A DNA stretch of 64,000 bases from the NCBI GenBank assembly GCA_037127315.1, contig JBBBDQ010001611.1, positions 992,001-1,056,000 on the forward strand, read 5' to 3'. Both the position numbers and the translations under genes were made by a program. A model generated the notes under the pieces. That model saw only the letters and a list, made by a program, of their open reading frames with translations, had not been told where the DNA came from and made no database searches. Positions 22,085 through 33,139 of the stretch are shown here, piece after piece. The stretch's first letter is position 1. Each line of letters begins with the position of its first letter. The stretch comes from Ascarosepion bandense (lineage: Eukaryota > Mollusca > Cephalopoda > Sepiida > Sepiidae).

Positions 22085-23383
22085 AAGCTTCAGTATCCTT
22101 ACATTCTGCTGAAATCAGTGCGTTTTGCGACAATCGCACAGCACTAACAGAGGGGCTTTCGTTGGCCCCAGTGGCCCTCTTTGCCGATGCCGAAGCGCCC
22201 AATAAAACATATTTTTTGGGGTGGCATGGATTTAAAAAAGAACGAACTCACAGAAATGTTTCTGTAATTACGTGACTAACTTTGGTCGTCTAGAAGGAAT
22301 GACAGTGAAATCAGAAGAGCAAAACATAAAGTATAAGCAACCTTGCAAGTTGTAGACCGGAGTTTGATACACGTACAGCAAGATACCAATTGCAAAAGTG
22401 CAGGATTAGAGTTCCACAAAATGCTAAAAGTGAATATTAAGACGATGCCCATGCAATTTGAATAGATCAGTTTAGTCAAGCATAATTCAACTGATGTCGC
22501 TAATCAGGCATTCGATTACAACTCGTGAAGCTAGTTAATGTGTGAGCACAGTTTAGCGCAGCACCGTATGTGCGAATTACCATCTGTAAAATTAATGCGT
22601 GACAAACCTTGACATCGAAAACCTTAAAAGTTAAGGTGGAATTTAAGTTAAATAAACTAAAAAGCAATTGATGTTTCCAGTCAAAGTGAAACCGTAGATT
22701 GAAAGAAAAATGAATGGATGTACGTCAAATTTTGATTTTCTGGTATCGATGTCAAATAAGGTTTCCGTTGCAAACTGTATTTTGAAGGCTGCATAAGTTC
22801 TCTGAGTAAATGGCATCATGGCTGAGACTACAATTATACCTACTTAGAGCAAAACCAAAAGCAAAAACCAAAATAAAAGGGCTGAAGACCCGATTTTGAT
22901 CAGATCCAATAGAATATCGGAGTACAGATTTTCAATATTGGAGTCAAATAAGTCATCCAAAAATAAACTAACCTAAGTAAGACCATGAAAACTTATCGTA
23001 CCCATCGGGAATAAAAATTTGAGAAATGAGCCATATTGATGGCTGAATATCGGTTTTTGATCAGATTCGATAGAATATCGGGGGTATCGATTTCAGATAT
23101 CGGACAAAAGATCTACTGATCTTTGAGACTAAAAACTACAATTCTACCAAGTTAGAGCAAATTCTGCAGCAAGAACCGCAATAAAAAGGCTGAAATTCTG
23201 ATCAAACCTGATCGGAAGTCAGGGAATCAATTTCCGTTATCGGGGGTGGGGAATCTGAAAAAAAAAGTAATCTATGACCTGACCGGAAGTCTAAAGAATA
23301 TTTGTGTGAAGTTTGGTGTGAATCGAATATATTGTGGATTTGTATAAAGGACATACAGACAGATGCACACATAAACATCTTGC

Positions 23384-23390
<7 letters not shown>

Positions 23391-23434
<44 letters not shown>
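23391..23434. repeat. (TA)n microsatellite at the Helitron 5' region
   Basis: An uninterrupted AT run of about 44 bp directly after CTTGCCTTTT (minus-strand AAAGGCAAG). Its position matches the (TA)n of Helitron copies a and c. Confidence 0.9.
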
Positions 23435-23437
<3 letters not shown>

Positions 23438-23439
23438 TG

Positions 23440-23999
23440 TCGATTCACTAAACTGAGTCAGGTTATTTCTTAATGACTGTGCAACGGGCAATAAACTTTC
23501 AGACTAAATGTTCCACAAGATTGCACCCAGTTTATGGGTCTGTCTTAGGTCTTCAATGATTTTAATGTAAGTCAGAACAAGTATAAAAAGTTTGATTTTT
23601 TACTGAAGGCAACATTTTAATTTATTGAGGAAGAATAGTGAAAATGAGTTTTATATTTTTAATCAAAATAGTAAACGTCTTGCTATCTGACATCGCTATG
23701 TCATTGGATTCTTGCATGCTTTATAATTGCCACAAATGAAAAGATGCCTCAATCAAACTGACAATTTTCATTTTAGTCAAGTGTTTTATCACAAAATGAT
23801 TAAAAAGCTGGACGGAATCTAACAGTATTAACATTCGTGCATGTGATGTTTCAAAGAGAATTTCACGCTCACACCAGATACGAATCTGCTCTCTATTAAC
23901 TACAAGAATGGCTGACGCTAGTCTCTTAGAGAGCAACGCACTTCGCCATCTGTAATCCTCAATGAAATGACTACATCGAACCCATAGCTGCATCTACGG
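23440..23999. other. No gene seen
   Basis: A minus-strand open frame of 90 codons (23721-23993) has no recognisable motif. No repeat boundary was identified. Confidence 0.35.
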
Positions 24000-24520
24000 C
24001 TAGGAAGATTGGGGCACTGTTTGGGACCAGGAAGTTTTACTCGTCAGAACCCATTTTGCACATTTGTAAATCTACCATTCATCTGTGAATTCAATACTCT
24101 TGGTTGGTTGCTATTGCTATTCAACTTGAATTTATCGAAAAAAAAATCCAAAAGAGAATCTACAATATAATCGATTATGACTTTGCGGCCCGCCTTCAGT
24201 CACTTTCTCACCGACGTAATATGGCTTCCCTTTATCTTTTCTACAAGTATTTTTATGGGAACTGCTGTGATTAACTTTTTTCTCCTGATACCCCGACCAC
24301 ATGTATTTACATGTCCTACTAAATTGGCATCAAGGTCTCCCACTGTCATCGTCGAAATTGTTAAATGTAACCATCTCTTCTACTCTAACAGTTTCTGTTC
24401 ACACACTTCCTCTTTGTGGAACTCTCTTCCATTTGCCTGCTTCTGAGATCGATACAATCTTCAAAAGTTTAAATGCAATGTCAATTGTCATATTTTTATC
24501 TACTTGATTTCCATCCATTT
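24000..24520 (+). pseudogene. LINE-W C-terminal region, decayed
   Basis: Plus strand pieces: KIGALFGTRKFYSSEPILHI, then in another frame IQKRIYNIIDYDFAARLQSL, SHRRNMASLYLFYKYFYGNC, and in a third frame NSFCSHTSSLWNSLPFACF. These follow the YADD region in CR1/Jockey-like LINEs. At least three frame changes and several stops are present. The text after it (CGCATCAGTGGC...CTTGGGTTGAT) matches the inverted 3' ends at 26.6, 30.4 and 46.6 kb. Confidence 0.75.
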
Positions 24521-24624
24521 CTTATCCTTTCTTCAACATCCCCTGTAGTTTTTTCTCTCACTGTAAACCCCTACGCATCAGTGGCATTTTTGCCTTGCTT
24601 GGGTTGATTTTATATATATACAAT

Positions 24625-25949
24625 AAATATTTGAATTTTTATTAAATTTGGAAAGGACATTTGTTGGGTGCGCTGCATTCGAAGTCACGATGGAAAAAAG
24701 AAAAAAATCTATTTCCTCCAAAAATACGTTTTTGATAATTGTCCACGAAATTAATCTGATCTAAATGACATCAAGAATCGCGAAGACATTGGCAAAGAAT
24801 CGCGAAGACATTGGCAAAGAGTATATTGAGAATGTTTTCTTGTGCTTTACCAAAAAACAGAGCATTCTTTGAAATATTCGAGGATTGGCAAAGTTTTACA
24901 AAGATTAAGAATTCTGATGGTAAATTAAAATATTGATGACGTGTTCGTTTAGTACTGCGTACAAATTAGGTCTTATCACGAGTCACATTTTTTAATTTTG
25001 ATTAGCGAAAAATAAATCAATTGAAAACAACGAGGCAAGAAAGATCGAGTGTCAAGCAAATGAAAATCCACCGACTCAAAACCTTTGTTTTCGTATAAAA
25101 TATTTCACACACTTATTAAAGCACAAAGAAAAAACTGACTGGGTCATCATCGTTCAGAAATATCGATTTTCCTAAGTTCCATTTGTAGGTAACTCGTGTA
25201 AAAGAAACTGTCAAGAAAGTTTTATTCAGAAATAACTACAAAAGATGCACGCTCCCAGCTGTATGAAGACTAAAAATGGCCGAAAAGAATGATTTGAAAT
25301 AATACATCGATTTTTAACTATCAAGTTTATTTTTTAAAATCGATGTTTTCGCCAGAGTGCTTAAATGATACTGAAGAAATATAAATTGACTAAATAAGAA
25401 TAAGTAAAAAAAGTGAAAATTACGTCTTGAATTTTTAAAGATTTTTTTTTTCTGTTGGTAAAATGCCCGAAAGAAAGAAGACGAAAAATAAAAAGTCCTC
25501 AAATATATTGTTCAAACGTCAATAATAAAAATTGCAACTTGAAAGTATAGTCTAATGCAATTATCTTTAAATATCATATTTAATTTTATAAGGGTAAGTT
25601 TTCAAAGATCTCAAGTGTGTGAAGAAATGTCCGCTTTCCCTTTTTGGGAGACTGAATTGAAAATTACAAAACCGTATTTCTTTATAAGAAAAATTTTTTA
25701 AAGTGTCTTGCGCTCCTGATGCTAATACCCGAGGCTAGTGAAAAAAAACTCATATATTTACTTTTTGGGCAATAATTTATGATATCAGATAAGTTTATTT
25801 TATTATAAACCTTTAGGATCTTACTTCATTAGTCTCTACTAAAAGCTAATTTGTGCTACTAAAGCGTGAGGTCTACTTCATATTTCTGCTATAGCGTGAA
25901 ATCTCACCCAATATAGCGGTGAGGCCTACCTCAGCATCGATCTATAATA
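24625..25949. other. No gene seen
   Basis: AT-rich. A small tandem duplication of AATCGCGAAGACATTGGCAA occurs at about 24776-24818. Nothing else is recognised. Confidence 0.4.
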
Positions 25950-25951
25950 TA

Positions 25952-26517
25952 TCAGGTCGGTGTAAAAGTTTTTGCCGGTTTGTAAAAGGGGCATTTTAAA
26001 TCATTATAACTTATTTTACGCATATCACCATGACTAATTTATAACTTTTTCTTTCAGATTATTAAAGCATTATTCATATTTTCCTGCAATATTCTCACCC
26101 ATATTTTCCAGAGAACCTGGGACAACGTGTTTCTTGTTGTGAATCTTTGCTTTCACGACACCTTCAGACACCATTTTGGGGTAGGCTTGTCACAGGTGAT
26201 GAGCAGAACCGTCTTGCCTCATCCTGCATATTCTCCTGACCCAGCTCCCTAGGATTATAACTTATTTCGAAGATTACAAAACCATTTAGATAGCCTTAGG
26301 TTAACATCACTAGAGGAGATTGAACATGAGTTAGATTCATATTTCACATCAAAACCTAAAGAATTTTACAAGCGAGGCATTTATAAGCTCGTTGACAGAT
26401 GGAATCAAGTTATAGAGAGCAAAGGTCGTTATTGTTATGAATAAAGATTTTCAAAAACACATTTTTTTATTTTCAAGATGAAATTTTAAATCGGCAAAAA
26501 CGTTTGCACCGACCTGA
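25952..26517 (+). mobile_element. Mariner, internally deleted
   Basis: Terminal inverted repeats TCAGGTCGGTGTAAAAGTTT and its partner ACGTTTGCACCGACCTGA, with TA on each side (25950-25951 and 26518-26519). Inside, plus strand 26170-26445 encodes the C-terminus of a mariner transposase: PHPAYSPDPAP carrying the third catalytic Asp, then TSKPKEFYKRGIYKLVDRWN and ESKGRYCYE before a stop. The N-terminal HTH and the first two Asp residues are deleted, so it cannot mobilise itself but keeps both ends. Confidence 0.9.
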
Positions 26518-26608
26518 TAAAAACCTTATAATAGTATTCATATATCTATATACTATTTATATTGTAGAGAGGGAAAAATAAACACGCTATCAATTTTTGT
26601 TTTTAAAT

Positions 26609-26660
26609 CGTATCACCCCGAGCAAGGCGGCAACGCCACTGATGCGCAGGGGGCTACGTA
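26609..26660 (-). repeat. LINE-W 3' end fragment
   Basis: ATCACCCCGAGCAAGGC and GATGCGCAGGGGGCTACGTA match the LINE-W 3' ends at 30.4, 46.6 and 47.0 kb. It leads straight into the 153-bp tandem array, so the array is attached to, or grew from, LINE 3' sequence. Confidence 0.6.
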
Positions 26661-26670
26661 ATAGTGAAAA

Positions 26671-27246
26671 GATTGGAAAAGAGAAAGCCGGAAACCATAT
26701 CCTAAACAGGGAACAAGGGATGAACCTCTACACCTGTTCAATAGACGTGGGTGGAATGTGAACCGGGCGATAGATATATCTATCTACTCCCATTGAAAAA
26801 AAAAAAGAAACCAAAGTGAGAAGATTGGAAAAGAGAAAGCCGGAAACCATATCCTAAACAGGGAACAAGAGATGAGCCTCTTAACCTGTTCAATAGACGT
26901 GGGTGGATTGTGAACCGGGCGATAGATATATCTATCTACTCCCATTGAAAAAAAAAAAAGAAACCAAAGTGAGAAGATTGGAAAAGAGAAAGCCGGAAAC
27001 CATATCCTAAACAGGGAACAAGGGATGAGCCTCTTAACCTGTTCAATAGACGTGGGTGGAATGTGAACCGGGCGATAGATAGATCTATCTACTCCCATTG
27101 AAAAAAAAAAAAAAGAAACCAAAGTGAGAAGATTGGAAAAGAGAAAGCCGGAAACCATATCCTAAACAGGGAACAAGGGATGAGCCTCTTAACCTGTTCA
27201 ATAGACGTGGGCGGAGTGTGAACCGGGCGATAGATCTATCTACTCC
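26671..27246. repeat. 153-bp tandem array, about 3.8 copies
   Basis: GATTGGAAAAGAGAAAGCCG starts at 26671, 26823, 26976 and 27131, giving periods of 152, 153 and 155. Each unit contains ACCATATCCTAAACAGGG, CCTGTTCAATAGACGTGGG and a GATAGAT...ATCTATC palindrome, then CTCCCATTG and a poly-A run whose length accounts for the period differences. Units are nearly identical, so expansion is recent. A period near a multiple of 3 makes a repetitive open frame on the minus strand (26784-27158); that frame is not a gene. Confidence 0.93.
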
Positions 27247-27589
27247 AATTGAAATACAATACATATATTTATTTTAGCAAAAAGGACTTCGTATATCTTC
27301 TAGGAATTGCACGAATAGATCATTGGAATGTTTTCTCACCATCTTCCAGCAACAATGATCAAGATGTGACTGAAACAACTGACTACCCACACCTTGCATT
27401 TTCCTGAGAATCTTTTAGCATCTAACGACGATCCCGACGCTGGATCCACATAATGGCTACGTGAAGAGAGGGGCACTCGAACCTCCGTGCTGCACCTGGG
27501 TAGACGATATATTGAGCTAGACCTCATGCTATAGTAGCCCCACCTAATGTCTATTTTTACAAAATACGGATGAATTAATTTCCCTTATC
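27247..27589. other. No gene seen
   Basis: Short spacer with a minus-strand frame of 63 codons and no motif. Confidence 0.35.
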
Positions 27590-28600
27590 TTCTATTAGCC
27601 GTGTCCCTTCAGGACATTGGCCATAATGGCCTTTCTCATCTTATAATTTCTATTAGATCTTAACACGCTTTTTCCTGTTACCTTTCCAAACCCCACTCTA
27701 CCTTCTATTAGCTCAAGACCATCAAGTGAGTTGCTCGTTGTTTTCCCCTGTCACCCTTTTTCTCTGACTTGTGAGTAGCAGATTCTCCTAGCCCTCCTTC
27801 CTTCTTACATGTCCGAGGAACTTCAGACGTCCTTTTTAAATGGTAAGTATTGGTTTCAGTGTTGTTTCCATCCTCTTCAAATCATCGTCGTTGCTCACAT
27901 GTTCGGTCCATGGTCTCCTCATTATCCTTCTGTAGAAACATATTTCGGTTGTTTTAAGTCTTCCTTTCATCTTTGGCGAGGCGGCCATATTGAAATACAG
28001 ACATCACATAACAATTCAATACTCTTTTTTTTTGTTTCCAGCGAAATTTTCCTGTCTCCCAATACTCTACTCAGTTTCTAGAAGGCCACTTTGATCATGC
28101 TATTTCGCCTTCGGACTTCACGGTCACACCTTTCGCCTTATGTTAAAACATTTCCCAGGTATTTAACTTTTTGTGCCAGCTGAATTTTAGTATTGCCCGC
28201 TAGTAGTTGTCATTTTAGGCTCCCCTTTTTACTGGTAACTATGCATTCAATTTTCTTGTAGTTTATATGTGTTTCTTTCTTTCCGCTTTTGTCATCTACT
28301 TTCTGTGGGAGGTCATGTAGTTTCCTTTCAGTGTCTGCTATCAGCACTGTATCATCTGAGTATCTTATATTCTTCAGAATGTAGCCGCCAATGACGAATT
28401 CTAATATGACATCTAGAGCCCTCAGAATTGTCTCGCTTGATAGGTTGAATAGTTATGATGAGAAAGAACATCTTTGTCTTACACACCTTTCTATCTTTAT
28501 ATATCTGCTGACTCGTTTCCTGCCCGTATACAGGGGGTTTGCTGTCAGTCGATCTTCTTGATTACTCTACAGTCATTTCTGAACATGTCTAGATTGCTGA
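27590..28600 (-). pseudogene. RTE-like LINE, RT palm to C-terminus, decayed
   Basis: On the minus strand, from about 28540 down: LFNLSSETILRALDVILEFV (RT region after motif B), ILKNIRYSDDTVLIADTERK (motif C, YSDD in place of YADD) at about 28385-28325, then the SKRQLKFLGH-equivalent and the 3' end at 27600 (CCGTGTCCCTTCAGGACAT on plus). Several frame breaks. About 1 kb survives; the fingers and endonuclease are missing. Confidence 0.8.
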
Positions 28601-28609
28601 GCATTCTCG

Positions 28610-28845
28610 TTAAAAAAAGCCAATAAAATAGCCCCCCCCCAAATGGCCAAAAATGCCAACAATAAAAAGCCAAAAAATCTAAAATAGCCAAAAAAATGTC
28701 CCAAAACAAAAAAGATAAAAAACAAAAAACAAAAAAAGCAAAAAAAAGCTAAGAAAAAAACAAAAAAAAAACAAAAACAAAAACAAAAAAATAGCAAAAA
28801 AAAAAAGCAAAAAAACAAAAACAAAACATCAAACATAAAATGTTT
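28610..28845. repeat. A-rich low-complexity tract
   Basis: Runs of A broken by AGCC, AAC and AGC words. It generates a Phe/Cys-rich frame on the minus strand that is an artefact. Confidence 0.85.
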
Positions 28846-28849
28846 GGTT

Positions 28850-29737
28850 TTTCGTTACTCCTCAAATTCTAGACGGATACTCACTGAATATTGTCAATGG
28901 TTATTAAACTCTTGTTTTGGAGATTGTTACAGCCCCCACTGTATCATATTTCCAGTTTTTTATTATTTAGAAGTTACTTTTTCGTGTAAAGTTGCAAATA
29001 TCTAACAACTTGACGGGTGCAGAATGAAACCAAGACGTTATCCAATACTTTTCTGGAAACAAGTTGAAATGTTAAAATCCTGTCAAGAATTCTGACATCA
29101 AACACTAAAAACTGACTTTCTCGTCGGTGAAAAAAGAAAATTCTATTTAATGCATTTTAGCTTTTTTTTTTTTTCAATTTATAAAGATGAAACTTTTGAC
29201 AGGGCGTGGCGAAAATGTATTTCGTATTAATCACTTTTTCTTTTCATATCTAATTAACGCTATTGTCAATGCTGGTATCTAGTCTATTAGGAAAAGTAAA
29301 ACACATGCTAGGCGTGAAGAGAAATTTTCAAAAAGCAAAACGATATAGAAAAAAGTTAAGTAAGTGCTTCATCACTGACTTTTGGTAAAAGTAAGCGCGC
29401 CTTCTAGACATCGAATTCTAAATGACTAACACAAAATTTGTCAAGTGAAGGCAGGAGACATATGATCCACTTTTCAAAATTTTATTCAAAGAAATATCTG
29501 AATATTGTAAGGGAAATATTTTGTTTTAAAATCATATTTTGTGATGAGAACTAAATCTGCCGGGAGGTATCGCAATGTGGTGTGAAACTTATTTCAAATA
29601 AAATCTTTTACACGAAGTTTCAATGTGGTTGAGAAATTTGTATAGGATTTGTAAAATGATATTTCAGAGAAGCAAAATTTATATTAAAGAAAAAAGATTC
29701 GGGTTAAGTGCTTGAAATTACTTTTTGAATGGTTTTT
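28850..29737. other. No gene seen
   Basis: AT-rich, no motif recognised. A poly-T run lies near 29163-29175. Confidence 0.4.
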
Positions 29738-29749
29738 CCTATCCTACGT

Positions 29750-30041
29750 CAGTCAGTTAAGTGCCATACGTGATACACGCTTTAGGCGATCATGTTTCAA
29801 AAGAGACTTGACTGACTGCGTAGAAGATTACCCCGCAGTAAGTTGCCATTGCTTTCTGAGACTGGTTACCAATCAAGGCTATAGAACCCAATATGTCATG
29901 TTATTTAACCCATAATTAGGCGGAAGAGACGGATTAATACCTATCCCAAGGGTATTTGCGTGCAAATGAATGCAAGGAATTCAACTGGAATTCGAACTCG
30001 TCTCTCCGATTTCTCGTTCCGACTGCTCCACAATGCACATC
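29750..30041 (-). mobile_element. SINE-A, full length with 12-bp target duplication
   Basis: Flanked by CCTATCCTACGT at 29738-29749 and 30042-30053, a perfect match. It carries both ends (CAGTCAGTTAAGTGCC and CTCCACAATGCACAT). A few bases are missing in TTTCTGCGGTAGACTGG and in the head between GTTCCGA and CTGCTCC. The protein-like frame at 29712-29915 crosses the boundary and is not real. Confidence 0.93.
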
Positions 30042-30390
30042 CCTATCCTACGTAGTCAAAGTATTAATTTGCTAACAACCGTAGATAACTTAAGCTGATC
30101 GTATAGTAAGTGACCCAGGACATTAAATTTTCAACGAACATTCCTCTGAATAAATTATATTAATCTTTCTTTGTATTAAAACATTTTTCAAGCTGAACAA
30201 AGTGATGTATTTTCCGTAGCATTGTGTTAATTCTATATTTGTTAAAGTCCCTATTTCTGATGTAAAATTAGCTTCATTTCACATTGGCAAATAATAATGT
30301 AAGCATATTTATGCTGAGATCAGTAAAATTGATATTAAGTTCATTGATCGGATTATATGGACATCAGCTAAAGGAGAAAATCAGATTTTT

Positions 30391-30960
30391 TTTAATCATA
30401 TCGCCCCAAGCAAGGCATTTGTCTGCCACTGTTTTGCAGGGGGTTACATAGGAGGAAATTTATGAGAACGACTGACAGGTTATAGGGAGTGTCAAGAAGT
30501 GGGTAAAAAGAATGATGAGAAAACTGATGAAAGTGTAGTGGACGGAGAAAGAAACATAAGAGAGAGGATGCCGATTAGTGAGATAGGAGATGACTATTGA
30601 CGTTACATTTAAATTCTTGGAGATTATAACTGTTGGGAAAGCATGTAAATGGAAGGGAATTCCACAGGCGGGAAGTGCGAGAAAAGAAGCTGTTGGAGTA
30701 GAATTTGCGTTCACAATTTATTGGTTTCACAGTAAAAGCACGCTTAAATTCATGTAGTCGAGGCATCAGGAGGAAAAGGTTCGTTAAAACAGTTGCCATG
30801 AAAATATTTTTAGCAAAGACAGGAAAAACACGTGTCGTCGGTGAGAAAGTTGAGATACCTGGTTAGAATAGATTAAATTACAGATACTTCTTTGAATATT
30901 TTTAAGAATCTCAAGATTTACAACAGGAGCACCAAACCAGATATGACAACAGAATTCAAT
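30391..30960 (-). pseudogene. LINE-W C-terminus and 3' end
   Basis: Minus strand 30799-30575 encodes NLFLLMPRLHEFKRAFTVKP, RKFYSNSFFSRTSRLWNSLP and FKCNVNSHLLSH, the usual last segment of this LINE, ending in a stop. The 3' untranslated part continues to 30391, with CCCCTGCAAAACAGTGGC and GCCTTGCTTGGGGCGATATG. Further 5' sequence to 30960 is frameshifted. Similar fragments are at 43-262, 46627-46940 and 46967-47245. Confidence 0.8.
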
Positions 30961-30980
30961 TTTAACATTTAATCACTTAA

Positions 30981-31267
30981 GCAGTCAGTTAAGTGCCATA
31001 CGTGATACACCTTTAAGCGATCATGTCTCAAAAGAGACATGACTGACTAGGCCAGAGATTTTCCCCACATTACTTTCTGTGGTAAACCAGTTGCTAGCAA
31101 AGGCGATAGAACCCAGACTGTTCTGCTATTTGACCCATATCTGAAAGATATGGATTAATACTTTTCCCCAAATATATTTGCGCGTAAGTGAATGCAACGA
31201 ATTCAACTGGAACTCGAACTCATCTCTCCGATTTCTCGTTCCAAGCCGATGTCTACTGGACCACAAG
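30981..31267 (-). mobile_element. SINE-A, diverged
   Basis: Starts CAGTCAGTTAAGTGCCATAC and reaches the head TCGAACTCATCTCTCCG and CTACTGGACCACAAGG. It has several small deletions (for example in TTATCCCGCAGTAGG) and more substitutions than the 29.7 kb copy, so it is probably older. Confidence 0.85.
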
Positions 31268-31539
31268 GAACATAAACTTTCAAAGCAGATTCCGTACATG
31301 CGTCAATACAGCTGAACTCCGATATTATTTATAGAGAAAATATCACCAATGAAACTGAAAAATTACTGATGTTTGGCCACTATTTTTAGACAATTCAACT
31401 AATTTACGCTATACTAATTCGAAAAAAAACTCTTTTAGAACAGTTAGTCTGTTCCTTTAATAATGTTGGTTGATTGATTCATTTTCTACAGTTTAATCCG
31501 TTGCAAGTGATTTAAAGAGAAGAAATATGCTTAGATTTT

Positions 31540-32850
31540 AAGAGTTTCTTTCTCGATAAAAAAAAGCTTGTAAGAGTTTCTTTCGCGAAAAAAAAAACTT
31601 GTAAGAGTTTCTTTTGCGATAAAAAAAAACTTATCAGAGTTTCTTTTGCGATAAAAAAAACTTGTAAGCGTTTCTTTTGCGATAAAAAAAAAACTTGTAA
31701 GAGTTTCTTTTGCGATAAAAAAAAATTTGTAAGAGTTTCTTTTGCGATAAAAAAAAAACTTGTAAGAGTTTCTTTTGCGATAAAAAACTTGTAAAAGTTT
31801 TTTCAGGATAAAAAACTTGTAAGAGTTTCATTCACGATAAAAAATTTGTTTCTTTCGCGATAAGCAAGCTTTTAAGAGCGTCTTTCACGATAAAAAAAAA
31901 TTTGTAAGAGTTTCTATAGCGATAAAAAAAAACTTGTAAGAGTTTCTTGCGCGATAAAAACTTTGTACGAGTTTCTTCCGCGATAAAAAAAACTTGTAAG
32001 AGTTTCTGTCGCGATAAAAATATTTGTAAGAATTTTTTTCACGAAAACAACTTGTAAGAGTTTCTTTTGCAATAGAAAAAACTTGTAACAGTTTCTTTCG
32101 CGATAAAAAAAACCTGCAAGAGTTTCTTTCTCGATAAAAAAAAGCTTGTAAGAGTTTCTTTCGCGATAAACAAAACTTGTAAGAGTTTCTTTTGCGATAA
32201 AAAACTTGTAAGAGTTTCTTTCCGGATAAAAAAAAACTTGTTAGAGTTTCTTTCGCGATAAAAAAAAACTTGTAAGAGTTTTTTGCGATAAAAAAACTTG
32301 TAAGAGTTTTTTTCACGAGAAAAAAAACTTGTAAGATTTTCTTTCACGATATAAAAATAACTTGTGTTTATTTCGCGATAAAAAAAAGCTTGTTTCTTTC
32401 GCGATAAAAAAAAGCTTGTTTCTTTCGCGATAAAAAAAAGCTTGTTTCTTTCGCGAGCAATAAAAAAAACTTGTAAGAATTTATTTCGCGATAAAAAAAA
32501 CTTGTAAGAGTTTCTTTCTCGATAAAAATCTTGTAAGAGTTTCTTTTTCAATAAAAAACTTGTAAGAGTTTCTTTTTCAATAAAAAACTTGTAAGAGTTT
32601 CTTTTTCGATGAAAAAAACTTGTCGATAGAAAAACTTGTAAGAGCTTCTTTTTCGATAAAAACTTGTTAGAAATTCTTTTTCGATAAAAAAACTTGTAAG
32701 AGTTTCTTTTTCAAATAAAAACTTGTAAGAGTTTTTTAGTTAAAAAAACTTGTAAAAGTTTTTTTCGATAAAAAAATTGTAAGAGTTTTTTTTAGATAAA
32801 AAATTGTAAGATTTTTTTTAGATAAAATATTGTAAGATTTTTTTTTTTAA
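31540..32850. repeat. Minisatellite of about 30 bp, roughly 40 copies
   Basis: Consensus unit ACTTGTAAGAGTTTCTTT followed by CGCGATAAAAAA. The array has blocks of variants: TTTTGCGATAA dominates at about 31600-31800, TTTCGCGATAA at about 31850-32520, TTTTTCGATAA or TTTTTCAATAA at about 32520-32720, and a decayed TTTTTAGATAAA form at the right end. A short-unit block (GCTTGTTTCTTTCGCGATAA, about 26 bp) repeats three times near 32385-32455. The long minus-strand frames of 143 and 170 codons are produced by the repeats. Confidence 0.93.
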
Positions 32851-32867
32851 ATTAAAACTTAGAGATC

Positions 32868-33139
32868 CCTGACTTATTAACCGACATTTAGGTGAGAAAA
32901 AACGCATTCAACCCTTTCCCAAGGCTATTTTGCACGTAAGGGAATATAACAAACCCAACCGGAATTGGAACTCAGCTCTCTAACAATTCAAAGCAATTAT
33001 CTGTTACGCAAACCACGTAACCAAGCTTACAGCACCTGATATTCTGATGCAGTCACCCACTTAGTTGTTTATCAGGCAAAACATTGCTTAACTTGGCGAT
33101 CGTTCGAGAACAGGGTTTTAAATGTGATGTGGCCGTAAC
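32868..33139 (-). mobile_element. 5S-SINE, diverged copy
   Basis: The body at 32868-33020 (ACTTATTAACCG, CCCTTTCCCAAGGC, CACGTAAGGGAATATAACA, AACCGGAATTGGAACTCAGC) is a decayed SINE-A-like 5' half. The 5S-like head is at 33025-33139 in minus orientation. It follows the minisatellite directly. Its tail seems lost. Confidence 0.7.
33025..33139 (-). rRNA. 5S rRNA-derived head, decayed
   Basis: Minus strand retains GGTTACGGCCACATCAC, CGATCGCCAAGTTAAGCAA, GGTGACTGCATCAGAATATC and AGGTGCTGTAAGC. Many substitutions rule out a functional 5S gene. Confidence 0.7.

Larger units (their letters stand above)
20579..23436 (-). mobile_element. Large decayed Helitron, partly autonomous, with nested 5S-SINE
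   Basis: On the minus strand the 3' end is CTAG at 20582-20579 preceded by a hairpin GAGCAACGCCAGGC, followed by a T in the flank. The 3' end resumes beyond the nested 5S-SINE at 21119-21165 (GCTTTCATTAC, GGTCCTGGAGCTC-like). The 5' region is 23436-22660, with (TA)n, AAAGGCAAGATG, GAATCGAATATATTGTGG and the CCATTCATTTTTCTTTCA block of copies a and c. Between them lie 22090-22660 and a coding remnant at 21488-22084. The non-autonomous copies match the 5' region up to GCTTTTTAGT near 22663 and then jump to the 3' end, so they look like deletion derivatives of this type of element. Confidence 0.75.

Noticed and set aside
26784..27158. 124-codon repetitive minus-strand frame
   Set aside because: It comes from the 153-bp array whose period is near a multiple of three; the repeat predates any coding meaning.
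28573..28836. Phe/Cys-rich frame resembling a membrane peptide
   Set aside because: It is the reverse reading of an A-rich low-complexity tract.
31634..32551. Long minus-strand open frames of 143 and 170 codons with repeated KKLLQVF and SYKFF words
   Set aside because: They are produced by the roughly 30-bp minisatellite, change phase with unit length, and have no independent support.
31540..32850. CRISPR-like array
   Set aside because: Units are contiguous with no unique spacers, and the DNA is animal.
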